DNA of 22,538 nt from Actinoallomurus sp048498315 (GTDB taxonomy: Bacteria > Actinomycetota > Actinomycetes > Streptosporangiales > Streptosporangiaceae). A model generated the notes under the pieces. The model was not told the DNA's origin and ran no database searches. It saw nothing but the letters and a program-made list of their open reading frames with translations. Below, piece by piece: positions 13,583 to 20,975 of the stretch. The DNA lies in contig JBEHYF010000085.1 in the NCBI GenBank assembly GCA_048498315.1, forward strand, positions 1 to 22,538, given 5' to 3'. The position numbers and the translations under genes were made by a program. How positions within the stretch are numbered: position 1 is the stretch's first letter; every line of letters begins with the position of its first letter.

Positions 13583-15050
13583 CCGTCGCGCGGACGCCGG
13601 TGACCAGCCAGCCGAGGTCGGCCGGCAGCCCGGCGTGGCGCGGGTCGCGGGCCGGCAGGTAGGCCAGGGAGAGCACCGCGGTGCGCGCCAGGAGCAGCCA
13701 GTCCATTCCGGATGCCGGCACCAGGGCGAGCGCCGCCCAGCCGAGCCCGTCGTACCAGGGCAGCGCGTACGGCGCGGCGAACAGCCAGGCCAGCCCGAGC
13801 GCGGCGGCGACACGTACGGCGTCGTCGGCACCTGGATCCGGCACCGCCCCGATCTCGCGCACGGTCGTGCGGGGCAGCGCCCGCAGCAGGACGGCCGCGA
13901 GCACGACGGCCAGCAGCGCCGAGCCGAGCTGCACCCACGAGCGCGGCACGGTCGCCAGCAGGCCACCGCCGGTCCCGGCGACCAGGTGCCACGGAGTGGC
14001 CAGCGACACCGCCTTGGACGCGCGGCTGAGCTGGTCGAACGAGTGCGGGCCGGCCATGAGGTAGGCGAGCCCCGCCACCACGGCGGCCGCGGCGAACAGC
14101 ACGGCCACCCGCGCCACGGCCCGCCAGGGCACGCCGCGCGTGGTGCGGCCGTGCGGCCGGCACTCGCGCAACAGCACCCAGGCTGGGCCGCCGCCGAGGA
14201 TCGCCACGTTGATCTTCACGGCCGCGCCGACCCCGATCAGCACCCCGGCGAGCAGGCACCGGCCCGCCGGCCGGCCGTCTCCGGGCCGGCGCGGTCGCAG
14301 CGGGTCGGGCAGCGCGAAGATCACCAGGCCGGCAACCGCGAAGGCGATCGCGAGCACGTCGTTGTGCGCGCCGCCGACCAGGGCGAACAGCATGATCGGG
14401 TTGGCCGTCCACAGCAACGCGGCGCGCAGCTCGCGGCGACGGTCACCGCCGGCCGCCCGGTGCAGCAGCAGCCCGACGGCGACGAACGCCAGCGTCCCGG
14501 TCACCGACATGACGAAGACGGTCAGCCGCATCGACCGCCCGCCGATCAACGACGCGAACGTCTCCTGCGCGGTGGCGATCGGCCCGTAGACGGTCGGTAC
14601 GCCACGCCAGTCCTGCACCTCGCGCACGACCGGGTCGGCGGGGAACTGGCGCGCGGCGGCGGCGTACGGGTCGTTGCCGGTCACCGCCATCCGGCCGTAC
14701 GCCGCGTAATTCAGGTGGTCGGCCGAGCCGACCGGCGGCATCATCATGAACGCCACCGCCGCCAGCACGCCGCAGACCAGCAGGGCCTTCGGCCGGATGC
14801 GCCAGCCGAGGCGCAGTGCGTACAGGCACAGCCCCACGCCCGCCGCACCCGCCGCGAGGCCGGCGGCGGTCAGCGCGATGACCACGCCCGCGGGCGGGTG
14901 CGTGACGAGGGAGTACGGCGGCTGGCCGGGCGAGCCGACGAGGACCGGCTCCATGACCGAGGGGCCGAGCAGGGCCGTCGTGAGGAGGCAGGCCAGCCCT
15001 GCCGCGGCGCCGAGCAGCCCCGCGGTGCCGTAACGGTCAGCGCGTGGCAC
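13467..15050 (-). CDS. MptB-like polyprenol-phosphomannose-dependent mannosyltransferase (GT-C)
   Basis: A 527-residue polytopic protein like the MptB group of alpha-1,6-mannosyltransferases, which extend lipomannan-type chains outside the membrane from polyprenyl-phosphate-mannose. The signature first-loop region HLNYAAYGRMAVTGNDPY (about 111-128) is clear, followed by VPTVYGPIATAQETFASLIG, LLWTANPIMLFALVGGAHND and VLIGVGAAVKINVAILG. About 12-13 helices are predicted. It begins at GTG 15050, inside the end of the GT2 gene (14-base overlap), so translation is coupled. The final helix (TPWMLAFLVAAVLAWGV) and a short basic tail lie in the stretch that overlaps the opposite gene by 116 bases. 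Actual sugar and acceptor remain to be shown. Confidence 0.85.
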   Translation of the reverse strand: MPRADRYGTAGLLGAAAGLACLLTTALLGPSVMEPVLVGSPGQPPYSLVTHPPAGVVIALTAAGLAAGAAGVGLCLYALRLGWRIRPKALLVCGVLAAVAFMMMPPVGSADHLNYAAYGRMAVTGNDPYAAAARQFPADPVVREVQDWRGVPTVYGPIATAQETFASLIGGRSMRLTVFVMSVTGTLAFVAVGLLLHRAAGGDRRRELRAALLWTANPIMLFALVGGAHNDVLAIAFAVAGLVIFALPDPLRPRRPGDGRPAGRCLLAGVLIGVGAAVKINVAILGGGPAWVLLRECRPHGRTTRGVPWRAVARVAVLFAAAAVVAGLAYLMAGPHSFDQLSRASKAVSLATPWHLVAGTGGGLLATVPRSWVQLGSALLAVVLAAVLLRALPRTTVREIGAVPDPGADDAVRVAAALGLAWLFAAPYALPWYDGLGWAALALVPASGMDWLLLARTAVLSLAYLPARDPRHAGLPADLGWLVTGVRATVTPWMLAFLVAAVLAWGVRSRRVPAPVRSPRAPAEPRA

Positions 15051-15765
15051 GGCGGAGCCGGGCCAGCCCCCGGGCCACGGCCGGCTCGCGCGCCGCGAGT
15101 GCCCGCCCCACGTCGCGGAACTGCCGGGCGCGATGGAGTTGCGCTCGCCAGTCGGTGCCGGTGGCGCGGTGCGCCAGCGGCACCTCGACCTCGGTGACCG
15201 GGAAACCTTGGCGCAGCAGGTCGATGGTGAGGCCGGTCTCGACGCCGAAGCCCGGCGCGAGCGGCAGGGCCGCCTCGAACGCGGCGCGGGTGAGGCAGCG
15301 CTGGCCGTTCAGCGGCTGGGTCGGGGTCCAGCCGGTGAGCCGCCGGATGCCGTCGCGGGACAGGCGGACCACGAACCCGTGGCCGCCGAGCTTGACCCGC
15401 TCGGTGAAGACGGCGATCGTCATGGCCGCGGTGCCGGCCCGGACCGGCTCGATCAGCGGGCCGGCGAGCTTCGCCGTCTCGCCCAGGTCGGCGTCGAGGA
15501 ACAGCAGGTGCCGGGGCACGTCGCCGTCGAGCAGGCGCACCGCCGCCGCGCCGGTCTCCATCGCGGCGCCCTTGCCGCGGTTGCGCGAGTGCCGAACGAC
15601 CTTGGCGCCCGCGCCCTGGGCCAGCCGGCCGGTGGCGTCGGCCGACCCGTCGTCGACAACGACGATCAGGTCGACGCCGGGCAGTGCCGCCGCGGCCTCC
15701 ACGGTCGCGGCGATCCGATCCTGCTCATCCTTGGCCGCGATGACCACGGCCGTGTCCGCCTGCAT
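15037..15765 (-). CDS. Family 2 glycosyltransferase
   Basis: A 242-residue soluble GT-A enzyme of family GT2. It shows AVVIAAKDEQDRI (6-18), the nucleotide-binding VVVDDGSADAT (36-45), RNRGKGAAMETG (61-72) and the metal-binding DADLGE (91-96), followed by GFVVRLSRDGIRRLTGW and GVETGLTIDLLRQGFPVTEVEVPL. The overall pattern resembles polyprenyl-phosphate sugar synthases without their membrane helices, so it may supply a lipid-linked donor to the GT-C enzymes encoded next to it (inference). ATG 15765 is seven bases after TACCAT (15778-15773) and has no ribosome site, i.e. a leaderless start, although the STAS gene ends only 20 bases upstream. MptB-like translation is coupled to its end. Confidence 0.87.
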   Translation of the reverse strand: MQADTAVVIAAKDEQDRIAATVEAAAALPGVDLIVVVDDGSADATGRLAQGAGAKVVRHSRNRGKGAAMETGAAAVRLLDGDVPRHLLFLDADLGETAKLAGPLIEPVRAGTAAMTIAVFTERVKLGGHGFVVRLSRDGIRRLTGWTPTQPLNGQRCLTRAAFEAALPLAPGFGVETGLTIDLLRQGFPVTEVEVPLAHRATGTDWRAQLHRARQFRDVGRALAAREPAVARGLARLRRATR

Positions 15766-15785
15766 GAAGGCGATGGTAGTGGCGG

Positions 15786-16121
15786 TCAGGTTCCTTCGAA
15801 GGCGGGTACGGCATCGTGCACGGTGAAGACGGTGTCAAGGCCGGTGACCTGAAGGATCCGGCAGACCGCCGGACGCGGCGCGGCGAGCTCCAGGGAGCCG
15901 CCGTGCCCGCGGAGTCGCTTCATCGCGGACAGCAGGACGTTCATCCCGGTCGAGTCGCAGAACTCGACCCCGCTCAGGTCGACCACGACCCGGCCGGTGC
16001 CCTCGCGTACCAGCGCGGCCAGCTCGGCCTGCAGCCTGGGTGCCGTGTACAGGTCGACCTCGCCGAAGACAGATACGACGACGTGACCACCCTGAGATGC
16101 GGTCGAGACCTTTAGCTCCAC
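15786..16121 (-). CDS. STAS-domain anti-anti-sigma factor
   Basis: A 111-residue single STAS domain, the type that releases a sigma factor by binding its anti-sigma kinase. Visible are VVVSVFGEVDLYTAPRLQAE (14-33), VVVDLSGVEFCDSTGMNVLL (45-64) with the phosphorylatable Ser57 in DST, and GGSLELAAPRPAVCRILQVT. The start chosen, GTG 16121, gives the usual opening (M)ELKVSTASQGG and lies seven bases after TAGTGT (16134-16129). An in-frame GTG at 16130 adds three residues, and an ORF to 16295 has no coding character beyond that. No kinase (RsbW type) or phosphatase gene is adjacent. It may be cotranscribed with the GT2 gene. Confidence 0.9.
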   Translation of the reverse strand: MELKVSTASQGGHVVVSVFGEVDLYTAPRLQAELAALVREGTGRVVVDLSGVEFCDSTGMNVLLSAMKRLRGHGGSLELAAPRPAVCRILQVTGLDTVFTVHDAVPAFEGT

Positions 16122-16478
16122 GTGCCGCACACTAGCGCCCTCCGGCCGACCGAACCAGAGGCCTGCAGGATTAGGGGCCGCCCGTTGCCAGCCGGTGGCG
16201 CGCGCTTTGCCCGCCAACCAGGGTGTTATCCCGGCATTACCGCTTAAATGACGACAATTCCCGGCCCTGGCGCGGGGGCATGGAGATCTTCTCAATTATC
16301 GGGGGCGAGCTGCGGGAATCGGCCCACCGGCGCGTCGTCCGTGCGAGAAGCTACGTCTTGTGGAACAGGGGTACGGCCACCCGCACGGCGTGACGCTCCG
16401 CACGCGACGGCAGCGTGCGCAGTGACCCGCGACCGATCAGGCGATCCGCGGCGCCGGCGGATACGCGAACGGCTCGAG
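16122..16478. other. Intergenic region between STAS and Cys-rich genes
   Basis: A 357-base divergent gap. It contains the STAS -10 (TAGTGT, 16134-16129). The segment 16225-16300 is more AT-rich than its surroundings (TTAAATGACGACAATTC; CTTCTCAATTATC) and may hold regulatory sites. No gene, RNA gene or strong hairpin is seen. Confidence 0.4.
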
Positions 16479-16805
16479 ATGATCCGCACCCGGTCGGAGA
16501 AGTCCAGTTCCTGGCGGTCTATGACGCATTACGTCTCCCGTCTGATCAACCGCGAGGGATTCGTGCCGGTCCGTGCCAGGCTGGCGCGCGAAGACATCAT
16601 CTTCCTGTCCGCCGCCCGCGACGACGTACTCGCCTTCTGCGAGATGGGCCTGCGTCTGCTCGACCTGCACCGGCCGGGCGACGCCTGCGGCATCTCCAGC
16701 GACCCGGAGAACCCGATCCGGCGCTGCCGCGCCTGCATGCGGCGCTGGCCGTGCCCGACCTTCCGCGTCATCGAGTCGGCCCTCGACCGCCGCGCCGGCC
16801 CTTGA
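16479..16805 (+). CDS. Small Cys-rich protein, unknown function
   Basis: A 108-residue protein with a basic N-terminus and two helical segments (about 18-36, 48-63). It has a C-terminal cysteine cluster: Cys70, then CRACMRRWPCPTF with Cys83, Cys86 and Cys92, preceded by isolated Cys54. The CX2C-X5-C spacing suggests metal binding or a compact redox site (inference). Short proteins ending in a WPCPT-type motif occur in Streptosporangiales, to my recollection, without known function. ATG 16479 is chosen because good codon usage begins there; ATG 16521 (MTHYVSRL) and an upstream GTG 16422 are alternatives, and none has a clear ribosome site. It is convergent with the FG-GAP gene, with a hairpin between. 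Confidence 0.65.
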   Translation: MIRTRSEKSSSWRSMTHYVSRLINREGFVPVRARLAREDIIFLSAARDDVLAFCEMGLRLLDLHRPGDACGISSDPENPIRRCRACMRRWPCPTFRVIESALDRRAGP

Positions 16806-16837
16806 CGGCCACGCCCTCGCGTGCGCCGCGGCGTGGA

Positions 16838-16868
16838 GGAGGCCGGGTGCCGCGCGCCCCCGGCCTCC
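16838..16868. terminator. Bidirectional 10-bp hairpin terminator
   Basis: GGAGGCCGGG (16838-16847) pairs perfectly with CCCGGCCTCC (16859-16868) around an 11-base loop. It lies between the convergent Cys-rich gene (+) and FG-GAP gene (-). Confidence 0.65.
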
Positions 16869-16923
16869 CGCTTCACCACGGCGACCCGCTCGTCGGGAGC
16901 AGGCCCTGAGGCGGGGTTCGGCG

Positions 16924-18435
16924 TCAGGCGCTGCGGCCGATGCGGACGCCGATCTGGGCGTCGATGCCGTGCACGCCGACGGTCGACGCGCCGAACGTCG
17001 CCGAGCCGGTGCCGGTCACGCCGCCCGCGAGGCCGTTCAGCACGCTCACCGCACCGTCGGTCCCATTCTCCTTCGGCGCGCCGGCGACCAGGTCCGCGAA
17101 GCCGTCGTGGCGGACGTCGAGCAGGCTGACCTGCCAGCCGAACCGGTCACCGGCCTCGGCCGCGCCGGGAACACCGGAGGTGTTCTGCGAGACGGCCTGC
17201 GACCCGGCACCGGTCAGCCCGCTCGCGCCGCCGTACAGCAGCACCGCCTCGCCGGCGGTGGCGTGGCCGCTGACCTTCCGGCCCGGGACGCCGACGGCCA
17301 GGTCGGCCTTGCCGTCCTTGTTGATGTCACCCGCGGCGAGCGAGTACCCGAACTCGTCGCCGGCGACCGCCGCGCCCGGCACGCCGGAGGTGTCCTGCGT
17401 GATGCGGTAGGAGTCGCTCATCGCGGCGTCGGCGCCGCCCTTGAAGACCCGCACGTGCCCGCCGGTGCCGTCGCTGTCGTCGGCGCCGCCCACGGCGACG
17501 TCGGCGTGGCCGTCACCGTCGAAGTCACCGACGGCGAGCCCATTGACGACGGTGCTGACCGAACTGGCCGGCGCGTCGCCGGCCAGTTCGGTCCACACGT
17601 CGAAGCCGGAGCGGTCCGCCGCGGTGGTGGCGGACGGGTCCTGCCAGGAGAGCACCACGTCGGGCTTGCCGTCGCCGTCGACGTCCCCGACGGCCGGGAC
17701 CAGCGAGCTCAGGCCCGTGGTCGCCTGCGCGCGGATGCCCTTGCGGGTGCCGTTGAACGGCCTGGCCTTGCCTGACGGGTGGAACGCCGACGTGGTCCGC
17801 ACCGCCGCGGTGGTGGACGGCTGGGACGTGAAGGTCCAGAAGTAGCGGTCGCCGGGCGAGGTGTCGACCCAGTCGGTCCAGCCGTCCTGATTGAGGTCGG
17901 CGGCCGCGAGCGCGAAGCCGAAGCGGTGGTGCGCGCCGGCGTAGCCGTTCGGCTCGCCCATGGTGTCCGAGCCGCTGCCCGACAGCCCGGACGGCCCGCC
18001 CCACAGGATGGTCTCCGAGCCCGCGTCGGTGCCCGCGCTGGTGTCCTCGTCCGGCGCGCCGATCAGGAGGTCCGCATAGCCGTCCTTGTCGTAGTCGAAG
18101 GACGTGACCGAGTAGCCGAAGTGGTCGCCGGTCTCGGCGACACCGGGCACGCCGGAGGTGTTCTGGCTGAAGACCTGCTTCTTCTTGGTGTTCGGGCCGG
18201 AGGCGGAGCCGTAGACGATCGTGACGAACCCGGCGCTCTTCTTGCCGGAGACCGTGCCGTACGGGCTGCCGAGGGCCAGGTCCTGGTAACCGTCGCCGTT
18301 GAAGTCGAACGGCAGGGCGACCTTCGTCGCGCGGGCCGCGACCGGCGTGGCGGCGGCACTCGCAAGCCCGGCCGCGCCCATGGCGGCGACCGCGGACACG
18401 GCGAGCGCGCGAGTGAACAAACGATGGATCAACAC
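16924..18435 (-). CDS. Secreted FG-GAP repeat (integrin-like) beta-propeller protein
   Basis: About 503 residues. A signal peptide (basic start, hydrophobic core ALAVSAVAAMGAAGLASA) precedes seven calcium-binding Asp motifs, each probably one blade: DFNGDGYQD (44-52), DYDKDGYAD (114-122), DLNQDGWTD, DVDGDGKPD, DFDGDGHAD, DINKDGKAD and DVRHDGFAD. A linker NTSGVPG-A--GD-FG occurs three times. Seven blades fit a closed integrin-alpha-type propeller. Such secreted proteins in actinomycetes are mostly of unknown role; no catalytic domain is present. AGGAGG (18444-18439) fixes the start region: GTG 18435 is three bases away, TTG 18432 six, so TTG may be the true start. The upstream GTG 18456 lies before the ribosome site. 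A CGCCACC/GGTGGCG hairpin (18451-18472) sits just before the site. Confidence 0.88.
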   Translation of the reverse strand: MLIHRLFTRALAVSAVAAMGAAGLASAAATPVAARATKVALPFDFNGDGYQDLALGSPYGTVSGKKSAGFVTIVYGSASGPNTKKKQVFSQNTSGVPGVAETGDHFGYSVTSFDYDKDGYADLLIGAPDEDTSAGTDAGSETILWGGPSGLSGSGSDTMGEPNGYAGAHHRFGFALAAADLNQDGWTDWVDTSPGDRYFWTFTSQPSTTAAVRTTSAFHPSGKARPFNGTRKGIRAQATTGLSSLVPAVGDVDGDGKPDVVLSWQDPSATTAADRSGFDVWTELAGDAPASSVSTVVNGLAVGDFDGDGHADVAVGGADDSDGTGGHVRVFKGGADAAMSDSYRITQDTSGVPGAAVAGDEFGYSLAAGDINKDGKADLAVGVPGRKVSGHATAGEAVLLYGGASGLTGAGSQAVSQNTSGVPGAAEAGDRFGWQVSLLDVRHDGFADLVAGAPKENGTDGAVSVLNGLAGGVTGTGSATFGASTVGVHGIDAQIGVRIGRSA

Positions 18436-18550
18436 TGACCTCCTAGCGAACGCCACCGGGGCGGCGGTGGCGTGATCAAGAAGACGCCGGAGTGGCGTGG
18501 GTGGTTTACGCGCGATGGCGCGTTCGCGAAAGAACGCGCACAGCGTCCTT

Positions 18551-18598
18551 TCTCACCGACAATCCACCGGCCGCTCTCACCGGCAGCCCACCGGCCTT
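18551..18598. repeat. 24-bp tandem repeat, two copies
   Basis: Units 18551-18574 and 18575-18598 match at 19 of 24 bases; both begin TCTCACCG and contain CCACCGGCC. They lie in noncoding sequence upstream of the DnaA-box-like cluster. Confidence 0.55.
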
Positions 18599-18629
18599 TC
18601 TCCGGCCTTCGCGCGGGCGCGCCACCCGG

Positions 18630-18798
18630 TTTTCCACAGGCTGTACAGCGCCCCGTCCACCCTGTCCACAGGACGTGGGCGAGACCCGAGGCCACCGGCT
18701 CTCAGCTGCGAGAACATCGCTCGGAGAGTTCCCGGTGCCGGATGCGTCGCACCGGCTCGGAGTCTCGTTGTCCACGAGTTTTCCCCAGCCTGTCCACA
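18630..18798 (+). promoter_or_regulatory. Cluster of DnaA-box-like sites
   Basis: Five nonamers on the same strand resemble the actinobacterial DnaA box (consensus near TTGTCCACA): TTTTCCACA (18630-18638), CTGTCCACA (18662-18670), TTGTCCACG (18768-18776), TTTTCCCCA (18779-18787) and CTGTCCACA (18790-18798). The last three are spaced 11 bases apart, one helical turn. Two lie in an identical 14-mer CCTGTCCACAGGAC (18661-18674, 18789-18802) that is itself an inverted repeat (CCTGT/ACAGG), so a repressor operator is an alternative reading. No dnaA or dnaN gene is here, so this is not the usual oriC setting. Confidence 0.45.
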
Positions 18799-18829
18799 GG
18801 ACAATGAGCCCACCGCCGGTTCGAGGGCG

Positions 18830-18841
18830 TACGCTCACCCC
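18830..18841 (+). promoter_or_regulatory. -10 of a leaderless transcript (55-aa protein)
   Basis: TACGCT (18830-18835) is followed by six bases and ATG 18842, with no ribosome site. The second CCTGTCCACAGGAC copy ends 27 bases upstream, in a position to affect this promoter. Confidence 0.45.
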
Positions 18842-19009
18842 ATGAGGCGGGCGATTCTGGCGATCCTGGGGATCCTCCTGGCGGTCTGGCTGTTCTTCAC
18901 CGTGATCGGCATGCTGATCGCGGCCCTGAAGTTCTTCATCTGGCTCGGCCTGCTGGCCGTGTTGGGCGCCGTCGTCATCACGGTGCTGAGCAGGCTCTCC
19001 AAACGCTGA
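18842..19009 (+). CDS. 55-aa hydrophobic membrane protein
   Basis: A 55-residue protein made of two adjoining hydrophobic helices (about 4-28 and 29-48), starting MRRAILAILGILLAVWLFF and ending in a basic tail SRLSKR, which suggests both ends in the cytoplasm. Similar very short hydrophobic proteins are common in actinomycetes; no function is known to me. ATG 18842 is supported by the leaderless -10 and by the sharp change to hydrophobic coding. The reading frame continues upstream to 18497 but that part overlaps the DnaA-box-like region and lacks coding character. Confidence 0.65.
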   Translation: MRRAILAILGILLAVWLFFTVIGMLIAALKFFIWLGLLAVLGAVVITVLSRLSKR

Positions 19010-19107
19010 GTCGCCTGCCCGAAAGCCGACCCCGGCCCTTCCGAGCCCGGTGCCGGGGACCGACGCCCGGGGGACTCTGCCGGGCCGCCTTGCCGGCGCG
19101 AAGGCCC

Positions 19108-19142
19108 TTGTCGGGGTGGCCGGCAAGCCGCATCATTCCGGC
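19108..19142 (+). promoter_or_regulatory. Candidate leaderless promoter of the acyl-CoA synthetase gene
   Basis: TTGTCG (19108-19113) and CATCAT (19131-19136) are 17 bases apart, and ATG 19143 follows after six bases. No ribosome site is present. A possible CCCCGGC/GCCGGGG hairpin (19030-19058) may end the upstream transcript. Confidence 0.45.
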
Positions 19143-20678
19143 ATGAACCTCACCGGCATGCTGCGAGACCGCGCAGCCGAACGCCCCGGCGCGACCGCCT
19201 TGATCTGCGCGGGCGAGCGCGTGACGTACCGAGAGTTCGACGATCGGGTGGACCGCGTGGCGAGCGCGCTGCGCGCCTCGGGCGTCGGCGCGGGCGACCG
19301 GGTGGCCGTCCTGGACAAGAACTCCCTGGCAGGCGCCGAGCTGCTGTTCGGCGCGGCCCGGATCGGCGCCGCCCAGGTGCCGATCAACTACCGTCTGTCC
19401 GCCGACGAGATCGCCTACATCGTCGACAACGCGCAGGCGCCGGTGCTCGTCGCCGGGGCCGAGTTCGTGCCGGTGCTGGACGCCATCGCCGACCGGCTGG
19501 AGCACACCCGGCAGATCGTCGTGGTCGGCGGCGACGGGCACGCCCACACCGACTACGCCACCTGGACCGACCGGGAGCCGGGGCCGCCCGCCGACGAGCC
19601 CGGCCCGGTGTTCGTCCAGCTCTACTCGTCCGGGACGACGGGGCTGCCCAAGGGCGTCATGCTCACCCAGGAGAACTTCCTCGCGGCGCTGCCGGCCACA
19701 CGTGACCTGTGGGACCTGGGACCGGAGAGCGTCCTCATGGTCGCGATGCCGATGTACCACATCGCCGGCTGCATCCTGACGGTCTGCGCGCTGTACGAGG
19801 GCATCCCCGGCGTGATCGTGCGCGAGCCCTACCCGCTGGCCATCGCCCGGGAGATCGAGGCGCACCGGGTCACGCACGTCTTCCTCGTCCCGGTGATCCT
19901 GCTGTTCCTGCAGCAGATCCCGCAGGTCAAGGACGTCGACCTGTCCAGCCTGCGGCTCGTCCTGTACGGCGCGTCGCCGATCAGCGAGGAGGTGCTGGCC
20001 GGTGCGCTGAAGCTGCTCCCGGACGCCGGTTTCATGCAGGTGTACGGGCTGACGGAGACGACCGGGGCGATCACGTACCTGCCCCCGGAGGATCACGTGC
20101 CCGGCAGCCCCCGGCTGCGCAGCGCCGGCATCGCGAACCAGACGACCGAGCTGAAGATCATTGACACGGCGACCGGCGAGAACCTGCCGCCGGGGCAGGT
20201 CGGCGAGATCGTGTGCCGGACCCCGCAGAACATGAAGGGGTACTGGTCGCTGGAGCAGGCCACCCGTGACGCGTTGCTGCCCGGCGGCTGGCTGCGCACC
20301 GGCGACGTCGGCCACCTCGACGAGGACGGCTACCTGTTCATCCACGACCGGGTCAAGGACATGATCATCAGTGGCGGGGAGAACATCTACCCGGCCGAGG
20401 TCGAGAACGTCCTGATGAGCCATCCGGCGGTGGCCGACTGTGCGGTCATCGGCGTGCCCGACGACAAGTGGGGCGAGACGCCGAAGGCGATCGTGGTGCG
20501 CGCGGGCGAGCTCGGCGAGCGCGAACTGATCGACTACTGTCGGGAGCGGCTCGCCCACTTCAAGTGCCCGACCTCGGTGGAGTGGGTGGAGGCCATCCCG
20601 CGCAACCCGACCGGCAAGGTGCTCAAGCGGGAGCTGCGCCGGCCGTACTGGGAGGGCCAGGCCCGCGCCGTGCACTGA
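19143..20678 (+). CDS. Acyl-CoA synthetase (AMP-binding, fatty-acid-CoA ligase type)
   Basis: A 511-residue member of the ANL adenylating superfamily, which activates a carboxylic acid to its acyl-AMP and transfers it to CoA. Core motifs are complete: P-loop YSSGTTGLPKG (161-171), MPMYHIAG (202-209), YGASPIS (275-281), YGLTETTG (301-308), GWLRTGDVGHLDEDGY (382-397), DRVKDMIISGGENIYPAEVE (402-421) and the C-terminal catalytic Lys492 in PTGKVLKREL. Length and pattern fit medium/long-chain FadD-type ligases; the substrate cannot be named. The gene points towards a convergent cytochrome P450, so the two are not co-transcribed. ATG 19143 is the natural family start (MNLTGMLRDRAAERPGATAL). Confidence 0.93.
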   Translation: MNLTGMLRDRAAERPGATALICAGERVTYREFDDRVDRVASALRASGVGAGDRVAVLDKNSLAGAELLFGAARIGAAQVPINYRLSADEIAYIVDNAQAPVLVAGAEFVPVLDAIADRLEHTRQIVVVGGDGHAHTDYATWTDREPGPPADEPGPVFVQLYSSGTTGLPKGVMLTQENFLAALPATRDLWDLGPESVLMVAMPMYHIAGCILTVCALYEGIPGVIVREPYPLAIAREIEAHRVTHVFLVPVILLFLQQIPQVKDVDLSSLRLVLYGASPISEEVLAGALKLLPDAGFMQVYGLTETTGAITYLPPEDHVPGSPRLRSAGIANQTTELKIIDTATGENLPPGQVGEIVCRTPQNMKGYWSLEQATRDALLPGGWLRTGDVGHLDEDGYLFIHDRVKDMIISGGENIYPAEVENVLMSHPAVADCAVIGVPDDKWGETPKAIVVRAGELGERELIDYCRERLAHFKCPTSVEWVEAIPRNPTGKVLKRELRRPYWEGQARAVH

Positions 20679-20697
20679 CGCGGCGCGCACCGGCGTA

Positions 20698-20759
20698 CGC
20701 CGCCGGCGTAAGCAGGAGGACGGGCGCCGGCCGGAAGCCGGGGTTACGCTGCGGCGGCG
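20698..20759. terminator. Inverted-repeat structure after the acyl-CoA synthetase gene
   Basis: CGCCGCC and GCGTAA (20698-20711) pair with TTACGC (20744-20749) and GGCGGCG (20753-20759) around a small internal loop. Inside, CCGGC-CGGAA-GCCGG forms a second hairpin. It begins 20 bases after the stop and is the likely terminator. The rest of the gap to 20975 is low-complexity GC-rich sequence with recurring CCGGCCGGGCG and no gene. Confidence 0.5.
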
Positions 20760-20975
20760 TCGATGGCGGGCCGGCCGGTGTCGGCGGACGGGCGGCTGCC
20801 GACGGACCGGCCGGGCGGGCGTACAGGCCGGCCGGGCGTGGCACCGGGAACCGTGACCGCCGCGGGCGTCGTGGGGCCGGGTGGGCGGTCGGCCGCAGCG
20901 GACGGCCGGGCACATCGGCGACCGGCGGCCCGGCCACGGCCGAACGCCGGTGACCGGCGGGCACCGGGCGGGCGG

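Noticed and set aside
11501..13966. 821-aa minus-strand ORF
   Set aside because: Antisense shadow of the phosphatase-like gene, Arg/His-rich without domains.
18497..18841. Upstream extension of the 55-aa protein (170-aa ORF)
   Set aside because: Crosses the DnaA-box-like sites and lacks coding bias; the leaderless -10 at 18830 supports ATG 18842.
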